In this document: piece after piece, positions 16,094 through 24,143 of the stretch | Numbering within the stretch: position 1 is the first letter of the stretch | Layout: every line of letters begins with the position of its first letter | NCBI GenBank assembly: GCA_002399445.1 | Contig: DHDR01000020.1 | Location: forward strand, 22,048-73,268 | Source of the DNA: Ruminococcaceae bacterium UBA4871 | GTDB lineage: Bacteria; Bacillota; Clostridia; Oscillospirales; Acutalibacteraceae | Reading direction: 5' to 3' | DNA length: 51,221 bases | Program-made: the position numbers and the translations under genes | Notes under the pieces: model-generated | Database searches by the model: none | What the model was told of the DNA's origin: nothing | The model's input: the letters and a program-made list of their open reading frames with translations, nothing else

Positions 16094-16170
16094 CCAGTCA
16101 TCTGCGCTGTTGCACAGAATAAATGCGCCGGAAACTTTTTCAGCTTCCGCACATTCTGCTATTCCATCGG

Positions 16171-16656
16171 TTATTTCATAATTTCCAGAACTTTGTAATT
16201 TTTAGTCCCTGCCGGAACTTCTATTTCCACATTTTCGCCCTCTGAATGGCCGATCAGGGCGTTGCCCACAGCGCTTTCGTCACTGATACAGCCCATAGCA
16301 GGATCTGCTTCACTGCTGCCAACGATTTTAAGCTTGATTTCTTTACCGTCATCGCTGTCCGGGTTGGAAACACGCACACGCACAGTTGAGCCAATATGAA
16401 TTTGTTCATTGTTCAGTTCTGATTCATCAATTACTTTTACATCTTTGAGCATTGCTTCCACATCGGCAATGCGTGCTTCCAAAATGGCCTGTTCATTTTT
16501 TGCTTCATCATATTCACTGTTCTCGGAAAGGTCACCATAGCCAAGTGCTACTTTGATTTTTTCCGCAACTTCTTTACGTTTGACACCCTTCAGTTCCTGC
16601 AGTTCTTTTTGGAGCTTTTCAAGGCCCGCTTTCGTCAAAACTGTCTGTTTCTGCAT
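16171..16656 (-). CDS. greA: transcription elongation factor GreA
   Basis: 161 residues, ATG at 16656 with AAAGGTGG upstream. GreA enters the RNA polymerase secondary channel and stimulates cleavage of backtracked RNA. The N-terminal coiled coil (about 1-75) has the basic-tip acidic pair within GYGDLSENSEYDEAKNEQ, and the C-terminal FKBP-like domain ends GTKNYKVLEIMK. Length is typical. It has its own consensus promoter and probably forms a unit with lysS and the membrane protein gene. Assignment secure. Confidence 0.97.
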   Translation of the reverse strand: MQKQTVLTKAGLEKLQKELQELKGVKRKEVAEKIKVALGYGDLSENSEYDEAKNEQAILEARIADVEAMLKDVKVIDESELNNEQIHIGSTVRVRVSNPDSDDGKEIKLKIVGSSEADPAMGCISDESAVGNALIGHSEGENVEIEVPAGTKNYKVLEIMK

Positions 16657-16709
16657 GGTTTTACCACCTTTTCAGGGAGTAAGACTCCCCCATTTAGATA
16701 TACTTAATT

Positions 16710-16738
16710 ATTATAATAGAACCCACAGATATTGTCAA
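16710..16738 (-). promoter_or_regulatory. greA promoter
   Basis: On the - strand, TTGACA (16733-16738) and TATAAT (16710-16715) with exactly 17 bases between; the -35 box overlaps the 3' end of the upstream regulator gene. Confidence 0.85.
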
Positions 16739-17406
16739 TCATGACCTTTGTCGTCTGTGTGTACTGCCGGTGCAGTTTTATGAAATTCATGGATAAAAGT
16801 GCGAAAGCAGTCAATGGCCGTTTCATCCCCAACGATTAAAATCTTGTCGCCTTTTGAAAACGTGTAATAGGGGCCGGGGGAAATGATGACTTGACCGTTC
16901 TGTATGATACCAATGATTGTTACCCCAGTGTTTTGCCAGATGCCCAGTTCCCCAATACTTTTCCCAATCACGTTGGAGTTGTTCGGAAGCATCACTTCTA
17001 CCGGAATAACAACATTCAGCCGCCGGTATTTATACATGTCTATCATCTGGTTTGTCAGCGTCACAATTTCTTGGTCCATAGATTCCCGCTTCTGAAACAA
17101 ATTATTCAGCTTCCAGCGGATTTCTGAAATACTTTCTTCATCCTGAAAATTTAGGATGAATTGGCTGGCCATCTCTTTAGACAGAACTATAATACCGCTT
17201 CCCAGCAGAATTTTTACCACTTTCTTGTCAGACAAAATCGACATGGACCGTCGTATTGTTTCCGGTGACACATTATATTCCGTTGCAAGAATAGAACGGC
17301 CTTTCAGCTTTTCTCCTTCCTGTATCTCACCGGCAACAATGCGGGTGGAAATGTCCACAGCAATTTTTACATATCGCGGCACGATATGCTGCGGCACGTT
17401 CTGCAT
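16735..17406 (-). CDS. GntR-RCK_C (BusR-like) transcriptional regulator, putative c-di-AMP sensor
   Basis: About 223 residues from the ATG at 17406; a GTG at 17409 and a TTG at 17415 are also possible because the site (GGGGAAAG) is weak. A GntR-type winged helix (about 5-75, with GRSILATEYNVSPETIRRSMSIL) is joined by a helical coiled-coil linker (about 90-120, MDQEIVTLTNQMIDMYKYRR) to a C-terminal RCK_C/TrkA-C domain (about 130-210, NVIGKSIGELGIW and GDKILIVGDE). This exact architecture is that of BusR, the c-di-AMP-dependent repressor of osmolyte uptake in Lactococcus and Streptococcus. Here it is divergent from a mannitol-synthesis fusion gene rather than a betaine transporter. c-di-AMP binding is inferred from architecture. 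Confidence 0.85.
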   Translation of the reverse strand: MQNVPQHIVPRYVKIAVDISTRIVAGEIQEGEKLKGRSILATEYNVSPETIRRSMSILSDKKVVKILLGSGIIVLSKEMASQFILNFQDEESISEIRWKLNNLFQKRESMDQEIVTLTNQMIDMYKYRRLNVVIPVEVMLPNNSNVIGKSIGELGIWQNTGVTIIGIIQNGQVIISPGPYYTFSKGDKILIVGDETAIDCFRTFIHEFHKTAPAVHTDDKGHD

Positions 17407-17495
17407 CACAATCAACAGCTTTCCCCATATGATATTTCCATTTTATTTATTTTTAAATGAACTATTCTGCAATTCTTTTATATTTTATCATTTTT

Positions 17496-17524
17496 ATTAT
17501 AGCATTTCTTTTTCTCTGTAGCAA
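17496..17524 (-). promoter_or_regulatory. promoter of the BusR-like gene
   Basis: On the - strand, TTGCTA (17519-17524) and TATAAT (17496-17501), 17 bases apart, with a 90-base A/T-rich leader to the start codon. TGTCAT half-sites begin 4 bases upstream of the -35 box. Confidence 0.65.
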
Positions 17525-17527
17525 TTC

Positions 17528-17562
17528 TGTCATTCGGGATGACAAACGTAAGATTGTCATTC
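17528..17562. promoter_or_regulatory. putative operator O1 (TGTCAT/ATGACA repeats)
   Basis: TGTCAT-N5-ATGACA (17528-17544) overlaps a second inverted repeat ATGACAA-N8-TTGTCAT (17539-17560), so TGTCATTC occurs twice, 27 bases apart, with an inverted copy between. It lies next to the regulator's own promoter. Confidence 0.55.
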
Positions 17563-17600
17563 TAAAACAATTGTTTTTCAGCCAATTTTACTGAAAACTT

Positions 17601-17654
17601 TTGTCAATTGACAACTTACAACTTATGCTCTATAATAAAGTTGTCAGTTGTCAG
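17601..17654 (+). promoter_or_regulatory. consensus promoter of the mtlD-like fusion with embedded operator O2
   Basis: TTGACA (17608-17613), 17 bases, TATAAT (17631-17636): a perfect consensus promoter. The -35 box is the right half of a perfect 14-bp palindrome TTGTCAATTGACAA (17601-17614). A tandem TTGTCAGTTGTCAG (17641-17654) sits at the expected transcription start. Repression by occupancy would block both boxes. Confidence 0.8.
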
Positions 17655-17689
17655 TTAAATCTGTACTGCTATAGAAGGGGGATACACAC

Positions 17690-19813
17690 ATGAATTTACA
17701 TAACAGAACAATTCGCGCAGCCATTTTCGATATGGATGGCACCATGTTTGATACGGAGCGGCTTAGAATGCAGGCACTGCAAAAAGCCTCTCATGAAATT
17801 TGTGGAAAAAGTATGGACAAAGAAGTGTTAATGCGCTCCCTTGGTTTAAGTGCAGTGGCATCAGAAGCACTGGCAAAAAAGACTTATGGCAAAGACTACC
17901 CCTATAAGTCAATCCGCAGCCGTGCCGATGAGTTGGAATTGGAACAGGTACGAAAAGATGGCGTTCCCGTCAAAGATGGTCTCTTTGAAGTCCTCACGCG
18001 ATTGAAAAAAGCAGGTGTTTTACTTGCAGTTGCTACTTCCAGCCGCCGCCAAATTGCTGAAGCCTATTTGATTCAAGCAGATATTTTAGAACTATTTGAC
18101 AGCATCACTTGTGGGGACGATGTGCAAAGGGGAAAACCGAATCCTGACATTTTTTTAAAGGCATCAAAAGAGTTAAACTGCAGTCCGGAAACCTGCATCG
18201 TAGTGGAGGACTCCGAAAACGGCCTTCTGGCTGCTTCCCGAGCCGGTGCATTGCCCATCTGGGTAAAAGATATCAAGGAACCAAAACCAGAAATTAAAAA
18301 ACTCGCTTGGTTAACCTATAAATGTATGTCTGACCTAGCAAAGGATCTGATTCCCTTCACCCCTAAGTTTCCGGTACCGAAAATCAGTGACGCTTTTCCC
18401 AATAAAATCAATCACCTGAAAGTCGGCATCCATGGATTCGGCGCCATCGGCGGCGGCTATCTGGCACAGATTTTTTCCTATTGGGATGGTTACACCCGCC
18501 CATCTGAAATAATCTGTTCGACACTCAACAGCACCACCCGTGAAATTGTCAACACATTTGGAAAATACAACGTCCATTATGGAAGTTCCGGGCAGGATCA
18601 GACAATTGACCATGTCCGTGTGATTGACGGAAATGATGAACAGGCAATGATAAACATGTATACCGAATGTGTGATGGTAGGACTGAGCCTGCCCGAAGCT
18701 GCTATTCGTGGGCAGGCTCCCATTCTTGCAAAAGGTCTGTTGGAACGAAATCGCCAAAATGGAAGGCCGCTGACTATTTTAGTCATTCTGAATAAGGTGA
18801 ACGGCGGTCAGTTTGTTCGGGATTGCGTTTATGATGCATTGGTCAAACTGGCAGACCGCCATACTGCAGATCAGATTCTTCAGAAAACGGATTTTTGTGA
18901 AACCGTGGTAAACCGCATGGCAGCCCAGACATCTGAAGATCTGCAGATCAAGCAGCTTTATATTGGTTTGCAGGATTTGGAATCCGGTATGATTACAGAT
19001 CAATTAAAAAAGGCTCCCCTGAACAGTCCAAGACCAGAGCCAGTCATCAGCATCTCAAAGCTGTTGAAAACGGCTTCTTCCGTTGCACAGGAGTTGTCCA
19101 ATCTGAAAATTACGCTGTTTGACTGCGAGCCATTTATGCCTCTTTATGCTGGAAAAGGGAGTCCATGGGTCGAACAGCTGTGCCAAGTCACCTGTATTGA
19201 CCCCATTGCAGAGATGCAGCAGCTAAAAAATAAGCTTTCTAACGGTACACATGCCATGATCGCATGGTACTCCAGCCTTCTTGGTTACAGCACAATTGGG
19301 CAGGGCATGGGGGACCAGCGTGTGCTGTCGTTAGTACAGCGTGTTATGCAGCAGGAGATCAAACCTGTCATGTTACAGGAATATTCAGATTTGTCTGAGT
19401 ATATCGACCACTTTATAAGCGGTTTTATCTCTCGCTGTCAAAAATCATTTCAGGACCCCTGCACGCGTGTTGGACGTGACCCATTGCGTAAGCTGCAAGG
19501 TGATGAACGTATATTTGGAACTATCCACATGGCACAAACTCATCATATCCCCACTCCTTTACTGGAAAGTGGCGCTGCGCTCGGTCTTCTCTATGCTGTT
19601 TCCGACTGTAATCCACAGGATGAAGAAAGTCAGTTCCTTCGGAAACTTTATCTGCAAACCGGTGACGTCCGCAGTCTATTAACCTTCAATGGCTCGTTTA
19701 AGGGAAAAGAGTATCAGTGTCTGGATCCCGAGAAAGACAGCACTTTGATTTCCCGTGTATCCGAACAGTTTCATAAACTCATGCAGAAGCTTCCTGCACA
19801 GCAAGTGAGCTAA
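17690..19813 (+). CDS. bifunctional HAD phosphatase / mannitol-1-phosphate 5-dehydrogenase fusion (MtlD-like)
   Basis: 707 residues, ATG at 17690 with GAAGGGGG upstream. Residues 1-220 are a HAD phosphatase: nucleophile Asp14 and acid Asp16 in FDMDGT, motif 2 in ATSSRR, Lys149 in GKPNPD, and VVEDSENG. Residues 243-700 are a polyol dehydrogenase: the Rossmann loop GFGAIGGG (249-256), NKVNGG, and a late GRDPLRKLQGDERIFG segment, as in mannitol-1-phosphate dehydrogenases. The same fusion is known as MtlD in Acinetobacter, where it turns fructose-6-phosphate into mannitol as a compatible solute under salt stress. Mannitol production here is inferred; the C-terminal domain could act on another hexitol phosphate. 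Its promoter carries operators next to a BusR-like gene. Confidence 0.85.
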   Translation: MNLHNRTIRAAIFDMDGTMFDTERLRMQALQKASHEICGKSMDKEVLMRSLGLSAVASEALAKKTYGKDYPYKSIRSRADELELEQVRKDGVPVKDGLFEVLTRLKKAGVLLAVATSSRRQIAEAYLIQADILELFDSITCGDDVQRGKPNPDIFLKASKELNCSPETCIVVEDSENGLLAASRAGALPIWVKDIKEPKPEIKKLAWLTYKCMSDLAKDLIPFTPKFPVPKISDAFPNKINHLKVGIHGFGAIGGGYLAQIFSYWDGYTRPSEIICSTLNSTTREIVNTFGKYNVHYGSSGQDQTIDHVRVIDGNDEQAMINMYTECVMVGLSLPEAAIRGQAPILAKGLLERNRQNGRPLTILVILNKVNGGQFVRDCVYDALVKLADRHTADQILQKTDFCETVVNRMAAQTSEDLQIKQLYIGLQDLESGMITDQLKKAPLNSPRPEPVISISKLLKTASSVAQELSNLKITLFDCEPFMPLYAGKGSPWVEQLCQVTCIDPIAEMQQLKNKLSNGTHAMIAWYSSLLGYSTIGQGMGDQRVLSLVQRVMQQEIKPVMLQEYSDLSEYIDHFISGFISRCQKSFQDPCTRVGRDPLRKLQGDERIFGTIHMAQTHHIPTPLLESGAALGLLYAVSDCNPQDEESQFLRKLYLQTGDVRSLLTFNGSFKGKEYQCLDPEKDSTLISRVSEQFHKLMQKLPAQQVS

Positions 19814-19965
19814 TTGTGCGAAAATCCACTAAATATTGGAGAGTGTTCCCAGTTCAAGAAAGCAAAGATAAGAGTTTGTCGCCAAAGAGTACGGAATTAC
19901 GTGGCCTTACTCTAATTAGCTCCCTGTGCACCAATAATATTAAATACAAAAATAATCTTAACAGT

Positions 19966-20014
19966 AAAAAAGAGCTTCTGCTGTAGTTTTGTTCTGCAGC
20001 AGAAGCTCTTTTTT
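19966..20014. terminator. bidirectional terminator between the mtlD-like gene and dnaJ
   Basis: A perfect 18-bp stem (19966-19983 and 19997-20014, core GAGCTTCTGCTG) with a 13-base loop and A/T runs on both sides. The 150 bases before it (19814-19965) show no gene or motif that I can support. Confidence 0.92.
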
Positions 20015-20084
20015 ATTGTTCTTTTACGGTTCATTTTTAAGAATACAGTCCAGTTATCAAGTTGGTCTATTGGCACTCTATGTC

Positions 20085-21257
20085 TTAATCGCCAAATTTT
20101 TGTCTTAGCTTTTCAAAAAAGCCCTTGCTTTTTTGGTAATTTTTATCACTGGTACTGTCTTCAAATTTTTTCAGCAGTTCTTTTTGCTTCATCGTCAGAT
20201 TTTTGGGAACTTCCAGCACCATACGTACATACTGATCCCCATATCCACGGCCATTCAGTTTTGCCATGCCTTTCCCTTTTAATTTAAAAATATCGCCGGG
20301 TTGTGTCCCCTCTCGCAGCTGATAGCTTACCTTACCGTCCAAAGTAGGTACCACCACTTCACCGCCCAACGCAGCCTCTGCAAATGTAACGGGCATGTCA
20401 CACCAAATGTCGCTCCCTTTACGCTCAAACAGCGAATGTGGGCGCACACTTACAATCAGATGCAGGTCACCTGCCGGTCCGCCGTTTGTCCCTGCATTTC
20501 CTTGGCCAGGTACATTCAGAACCTGCTGATTATCAATACCCGCCGGCACATTAATTTCCACGCTCTTCCGTGTGCGGACATATCCTTTTCCGTGGCAGGT
20601 CGGACATGGCGTACTGATGACTTTGCCGGTCCCATGGCAGCGGTCACAGGTACGAGTTGTTTGCACAACACCCATAAAAGTATTTTGTGTAACACGAACC
20701 TGACCAGTCCCTCCGCACGCGGGGCAGGTCGTTGCCTTCGTACCCGCTTTTGCACCGGAACCGTGGCAGTCCGAACATTCTTCCACTTTATCATAGGTTA
20801 TCGTTTTGCGGCAGCCTTTTGCGGCTTCTTCAAACTCAATCACAAGATTAGCTTCCACATCTGTACCACGCTTTGGTGCATTCGGAGAGGAACGACGCCC
20901 TCCGAACCCACCAAAACCGCCGAATGGGCTTGCTCCGCCAAAGAAGGAGTCAAAAATATCATCAAAGCCGCCCATGCCGCCAAACGGATCTCCTCCAGCT
21001 CCTCCGGCAGCTCCGCCGCCGAAGTTTGGATCCACACCTGCATGGCCAAACTGGTCATAACGCGCACGTTTGTCCTTATTGGAAAGGACTTCATATGCTT
21101 CATTGAGTTCCTTGAATTTTTCTTCCGCATTTTTGTCACCCGGGTGCAAATCCGGATGGTATTTTTTTGCAAGTTTCCGATATGCCTTCTTGATTTCGTC
21201 CTCCGAGGCATTCTTCGGCACGCCCATTACTTCATAGTAATCTCTTTTATTCGCCAT
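20085..21257 (-). CDS. dnaJ: molecular chaperone DnaJ (Hsp40)
   Basis: 390 residues from the ATG at 21257, with AGGAGG 6 bases upstream; an extension to 21272 lies inside the binding site. It is the DnaK co-chaperone. The J domain (about 4-68) has the HPD motif in KKYHPDLHPG; a Gly/Phe-rich linker follows (GGGAAGGAGGDPFGGMGG region); the zinc domain has four CxxCxGxG repeats (CSDCHGSG, CPACGGTG, CDRCHGTG, CPTCHGKG); then the substrate-binding C-terminal domains. All four repeats are intact. Last gene of the hrcA-grpE-dnaK-dnaJ operon. Confidence 0.98.
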   Translation of the reverse strand: MANKRDYYEVMGVPKNASEDEIKKAYRKLAKKYHPDLHPGDKNAEEKFKELNEAYEVLSNKDKRARYDQFGHAGVDPNFGGGAAGGAGGDPFGGMGGFDDIFDSFFGGASPFGGFGGFGGRRSSPNAPKRGTDVEANLVIEFEEAAKGCRKTITYDKVEECSDCHGSGAKAGTKATTCPACGGTGQVRVTQNTFMGVVQTTRTCDRCHGTGKVISTPCPTCHGKGYVRTRKSVEINVPAGIDNQQVLNVPGQGNAGTNGGPAGDLHLIVSVRPHSLFERKGSDIWCDMPVTFAEAALGGEVVVPTLDGKVSYQLREGTQPGDIFKLKGKGMAKLNGRGYGDQYVRMVLEVPKNLTMKQKELLKKFEDSTSDKNYQKSKGFFEKLRQKFGD

Positions 21258-21392
21258 AAAATTCCTCCTCACAGGACCAAATGTTTGTATATTCCATCAA
21301 TTTTTAATTCATCCTAAGCTCTTTTTCTGCACAGTTGTTAAGGATACTAGCCTGTCTCTGGAATGTCAAGCTGAAAAGGACTTCCGATAGGA

Positions 21393-21435
21393 CAACAGGG
21401 GCCTCTGCTGCGAAGCCCCTGCTGCAATCCTGTTG
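21393..21435 (-). other. hairpin in the dnaK-dnaJ intergenic region
   Basis: Nested inverted repeats: outer CAACAGG/CCTGTTG (21393-21399, 21429-21435) and inner GGGGC/GCCCC (21398-21402, 21415-21419). There is no T-run on the - strand, so it is more likely an mRNA processing or stability element that sets dnaJ level than a full terminator. Confidence 0.45.
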
Positions 21436-21449
21436 AAAAGTCAGGCGTA

Positions 21450-23330
21450 TTATTTCTTATCCTTGTCGTCTACATCTTTGTATTCTGCATCATAAACCGT
21501 GTTGCCGTTGTTATCGGTCGTCTGGCCCGCCTGTGAGGATTTGCCCTGCTGTGCTGCTTGCTGCTGTGCAGCCTGAGCTGCTGCCTGTGCCGCCTGCGGA
21601 TTGTTTTTGTAAAGTTTTTCACTGATGGAGAACATCGTCTTCTGCAGTTCATCTGCTTTTGCCTTGATGTCCTCTGTATTGTCACCCTTGTTTGCTTCCT
21701 TCACAGCATTGATCTTGCTTTCCAGCTCACTCTTATCCGCTGCATCAATCTTGCTTCCGCTGTCGGAGATGAGTTTCTCAGCCGTATAGACCATCTGCTC
21801 CGCATTGTTCTTTGCATCCACAGCCTCGCGGTGCTGCTTATCTTCCGCTGCATATTTTTCAGCATCTTTGACAGCCTTGTCGATGTCTTCCTTGCTCATA
21901 TTGGAAGAAGAAGAAATCGTAATGTGCTGCTCTTTGCCGGTACCTAAATCTTTTGCGGATACATTGACGATACCGTTTGCATCAATATCAAAAGTGACTT
22001 CAATCTGAGGCACTCCGCGAGGTGCCGGGGCAATGCCGTCCAATTTAAAGAGGCCAAGCTGCTTATTGTCGCGCGCAAATTCACGCTCGCCCTGCAGCAC
22101 ATTGATTTCCACCTGTGTCTGACCATCTGCTGCAGTGGAAAAAGTCTGGCTCTTTTTTGTCGGAATGGTAGTGTTACGGTCAATAACCTTTGTCATAACA
22201 CCGCCCATTGTTTCAACACCAAGGGACAGCGGCGTAACATCCAGTAACAGCAGTCCTTCCACTTCACCGCCAAGCACACCAGCCTGCAGCGCAGCACCCA
22301 TAGCCACACATTCATCCGGGTTAATACCCTTAAAAGGCTCTTTGCCGGTAATCTTTTTGACCGCTTCCTGCACAGCCGGCATACGGGAAGAACCACCTAC
22401 CATCAGGATTTTGTTGATATCACTGTAGGCTAGTCCCGCGTCCTTCATTGCCTGCTTCATTGGGCCAACGGTTTTCTCAACCAAATCTGAAGTCAGTTCT
22501 TCAAACTTTGCACGGGTCAGTGTCATATCCAGATGTTTCGGTCCTGTTGCATCTGCTGTGATAAACGGCAGACTGATCTGCGTGCTTGTCATACCGGAAA
22601 GCTCAATTTTCGCCTTTTCAGCAGCCTCTTTCAAGCGCTGCATGGCCATCTTGTCACCGGAAAGGTCAATTCCGTTCTCTTTTTTAAACTCATTGATCAT
22701 CCAGTCCATGACGCGCTTATCAAAATCATCGCCGCCCAGGCGGTTATTCCCTGCGGTAGCCAGAACTTCCTGTACACCGTCGCCCATTTCAATGATGGAC
22801 ACATCAAAGGTACCGCCGCCAAGGTCATAAACCATGATTTTCTGTTCTCCGCCCTTATCAATGCCATAGGACAGTGCCGCAGCAGTCGGTTCGTTGATAA
22901 TACGCTTGACATCCAGCCCTGCTATCTTGCCGGCATCCTTGGTTGCCTGACGCTGAGAGTCTGTAAAATAAGCCGGAACGGTGATGACAGCGCTGCTTAC
23001 TGGCTCACCCAGATAAGCTTCCGCATCACTCTTGAGCTTCTGCAGAATCATCGCGCTGATTTCCTGCGGTGTATATTGTTTGTCATCAATCTTTACTTTA
23101 TAGTCGGAACCCATTTCACGTTTAATGGAAATAACCGTGCGGTCCGGGTTTGCAATGGCCTGGCGTTTTGCAGCCTGCCCCACGATTCGCTCACCATCTT
23201 TTTTAAATGCAACAACAGACGGTGTGGTGCGCGCACCTTCTGCATTAGGGATAACGACCGATTCGCCGCCTTCAATGACAGCCACGCAGGAGTTTGTGGT
23301 ACCAAGATCTATACCAATTGTTTTACTCAT
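21450..23330 (-). CDS. dnaK: molecular chaperone DnaK (Hsp70)
   Basis: 626 residues from the ATG at 23330, with GGAGG upstream. The ATPase domain begins TIGIDLGTTNSCVAV, with the phosphate and adenosine motifs (YDLGGGTFDVSI, GGSSRMPAVQ); the hydrophobic linker GLLLLDVTPLSLG lies near residue 385; the beta-sandwich and helical lid follow. The C-terminus has a Gln/Ala-rich tract (AAQAAAQAAQQQAAQQG, near 585-600) and an acidic end (DVDDKDKK). Length is typical for Bacillota. It is transcribed with hrcA, grpE and dnaJ from the CIRCE-controlled promoter; I found no second CIRCE directly upstream. Confidence 0.98.
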   Translation of the reverse strand: MSKTIGIDLGTTNSCVAVIEGGESVVIPNAEGARTTPSVVAFKKDGERIVGQAAKRQAIANPDRTVISIKREMGSDYKVKIDDKQYTPQEISAMILQKLKSDAEAYLGEPVSSAVITVPAYFTDSQRQATKDAGKIAGLDVKRIINEPTAAALSYGIDKGGEQKIMVYDLGGGTFDVSIIEMGDGVQEVLATAGNNRLGGDDFDKRVMDWMINEFKKENGIDLSGDKMAMQRLKEAAEKAKIELSGMTSTQISLPFITADATGPKHLDMTLTRAKFEELTSDLVEKTVGPMKQAMKDAGLAYSDINKILMVGGSSRMPAVQEAVKKITGKEPFKGINPDECVAMGAALQAGVLGGEVEGLLLLDVTPLSLGVETMGGVMTKVIDRNTTIPTKKSQTFSTAADGQTQVEINVLQGEREFARDNKQLGLFKLDGIAPAPRGVPQIEVTFDIDANGIVNVSAKDLGTGKEQHITISSSSNMSKEDIDKAVKDAEKYAAEDKQHREAVDAKNNAEQMVYTAEKLISDSGSKIDAADKSELESKINAVKEANKGDNTEDIKAKADELQKTMFSISEKLYKNNPQAAQAAAQAAQQQAAQQGKSSQAGQTTDNNGNTVYDAEYKDVDDKDKK

Positions 23331-23422
23331 AGTTCTTACCTCCATTTTATTTGCAGTAAACAGTATTCAAAGAAAAATTTATTATATTGAAAGCGCAGTT
23401 GCGCTTTTCTTTCACTTTCAGT

Positions 23423-24058
23423 TCAGTTGGCGACCTGCACCATGGCATGGCGCACAACTTTGTCGCCGATCATGTAGCCCTTCTGATAAACCTCCATGAT
23501 AACATTTTCCCCAACTTTTTCGTCCTCAACATGGGACACTGCATTATGAAACTGGGAATCAAACGGTTCGCCCTTTTCACCCATTGGTTTCACACCAAGT
23601 TTCTCGAGCGCTTTGTTCATTTGTTTGAGCACCATTTCAATTCCTTTTCGCAGGTCTTCAACGGAGCATTCCTTCTGGCTCAAAGCGCGTTCCAAATTAT
23701 CGGCCACCGGCAGGAACTCCTGCACAGCATCGGAAGTCGCATTGGTATAAAGGGCATCCTTCTCACGTTCTGTGCGCTTACGAAAGTTGTCATACTCTGC
23801 TGCTGTGCGCATCAGCAGGTCTTTCTGCTTTGCCGCTTCAGCCTTTGCCGCTTCCAGTTCTTGTTTCAGCTGCTCTCCCTGTGATTCGTTTTCGGCCTTT
23901 GATTCTGCCTCGTCAGCCTTCTTCGTTTTTTCCTTCCTGCCTTTTCCTTCTTTCCGGGGCTGCTCTGTTTCCGGCTCAGTTACCTTTGCCTGAGGCTGAT
24001 CCTCTGCTGTCTTTTCTGTGCCTTCTGTTTCTTTTTTTCCATCGTTCTCCAAAATCAC
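23423..24058 (-). CDS. grpE: nucleotide exchange factor GrpE
   Basis: 211 residues from a GTG at 24058 following a GGGGGT site. GrpE releases ADP from DnaK. The N-terminal 65 residues are highly charged and low in complexity (Lys/Glu/Gln), then a long coiled coil (about 60-115, ending RTAAEYDNFRKRTERE) and the C-terminal beta domain with GYMIGDKVVRHAMVQVAN. The charged N-terminal extension is longer than in Escherichia coli but common in clostridia. It lies 85 bases after hrcA and 92 before dnaK, the standard order. Confidence 0.97.
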   Translation of the reverse strand: MILENDGKKETEGTEKTAEDQPQAKVTEPETEQPRKEGKGRKEKTKKADEAESKAENESQGEQLKQELEAAKAEAAKQKDLLMRTAAEYDNFRKRTEREKDALYTNATSDAVQEFLPVADNLERALSQKECSVEDLRKGIEMVLKQMNKALEKLGVKPMGEKGEPFDSQFHNAVSHVEDEKVGENVIMEVYQKGYMIGDKVVRHAMVQVAN

Positions 24059-24143
24059 ACGACCCCCTTTTCTTTCCTGAAATTTATCAAAAGCAAATTG
24101 CTTTTAAACAATTCAATCAATGAAGTAAATTCTGTCTGCCTAT

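Noticed and set aside
23331..23422. A second CIRCE element before dnaK
   Set aside because: No TTAGCACTC/GAGTGCTAA pair is present in the grpE-dnaK gap.
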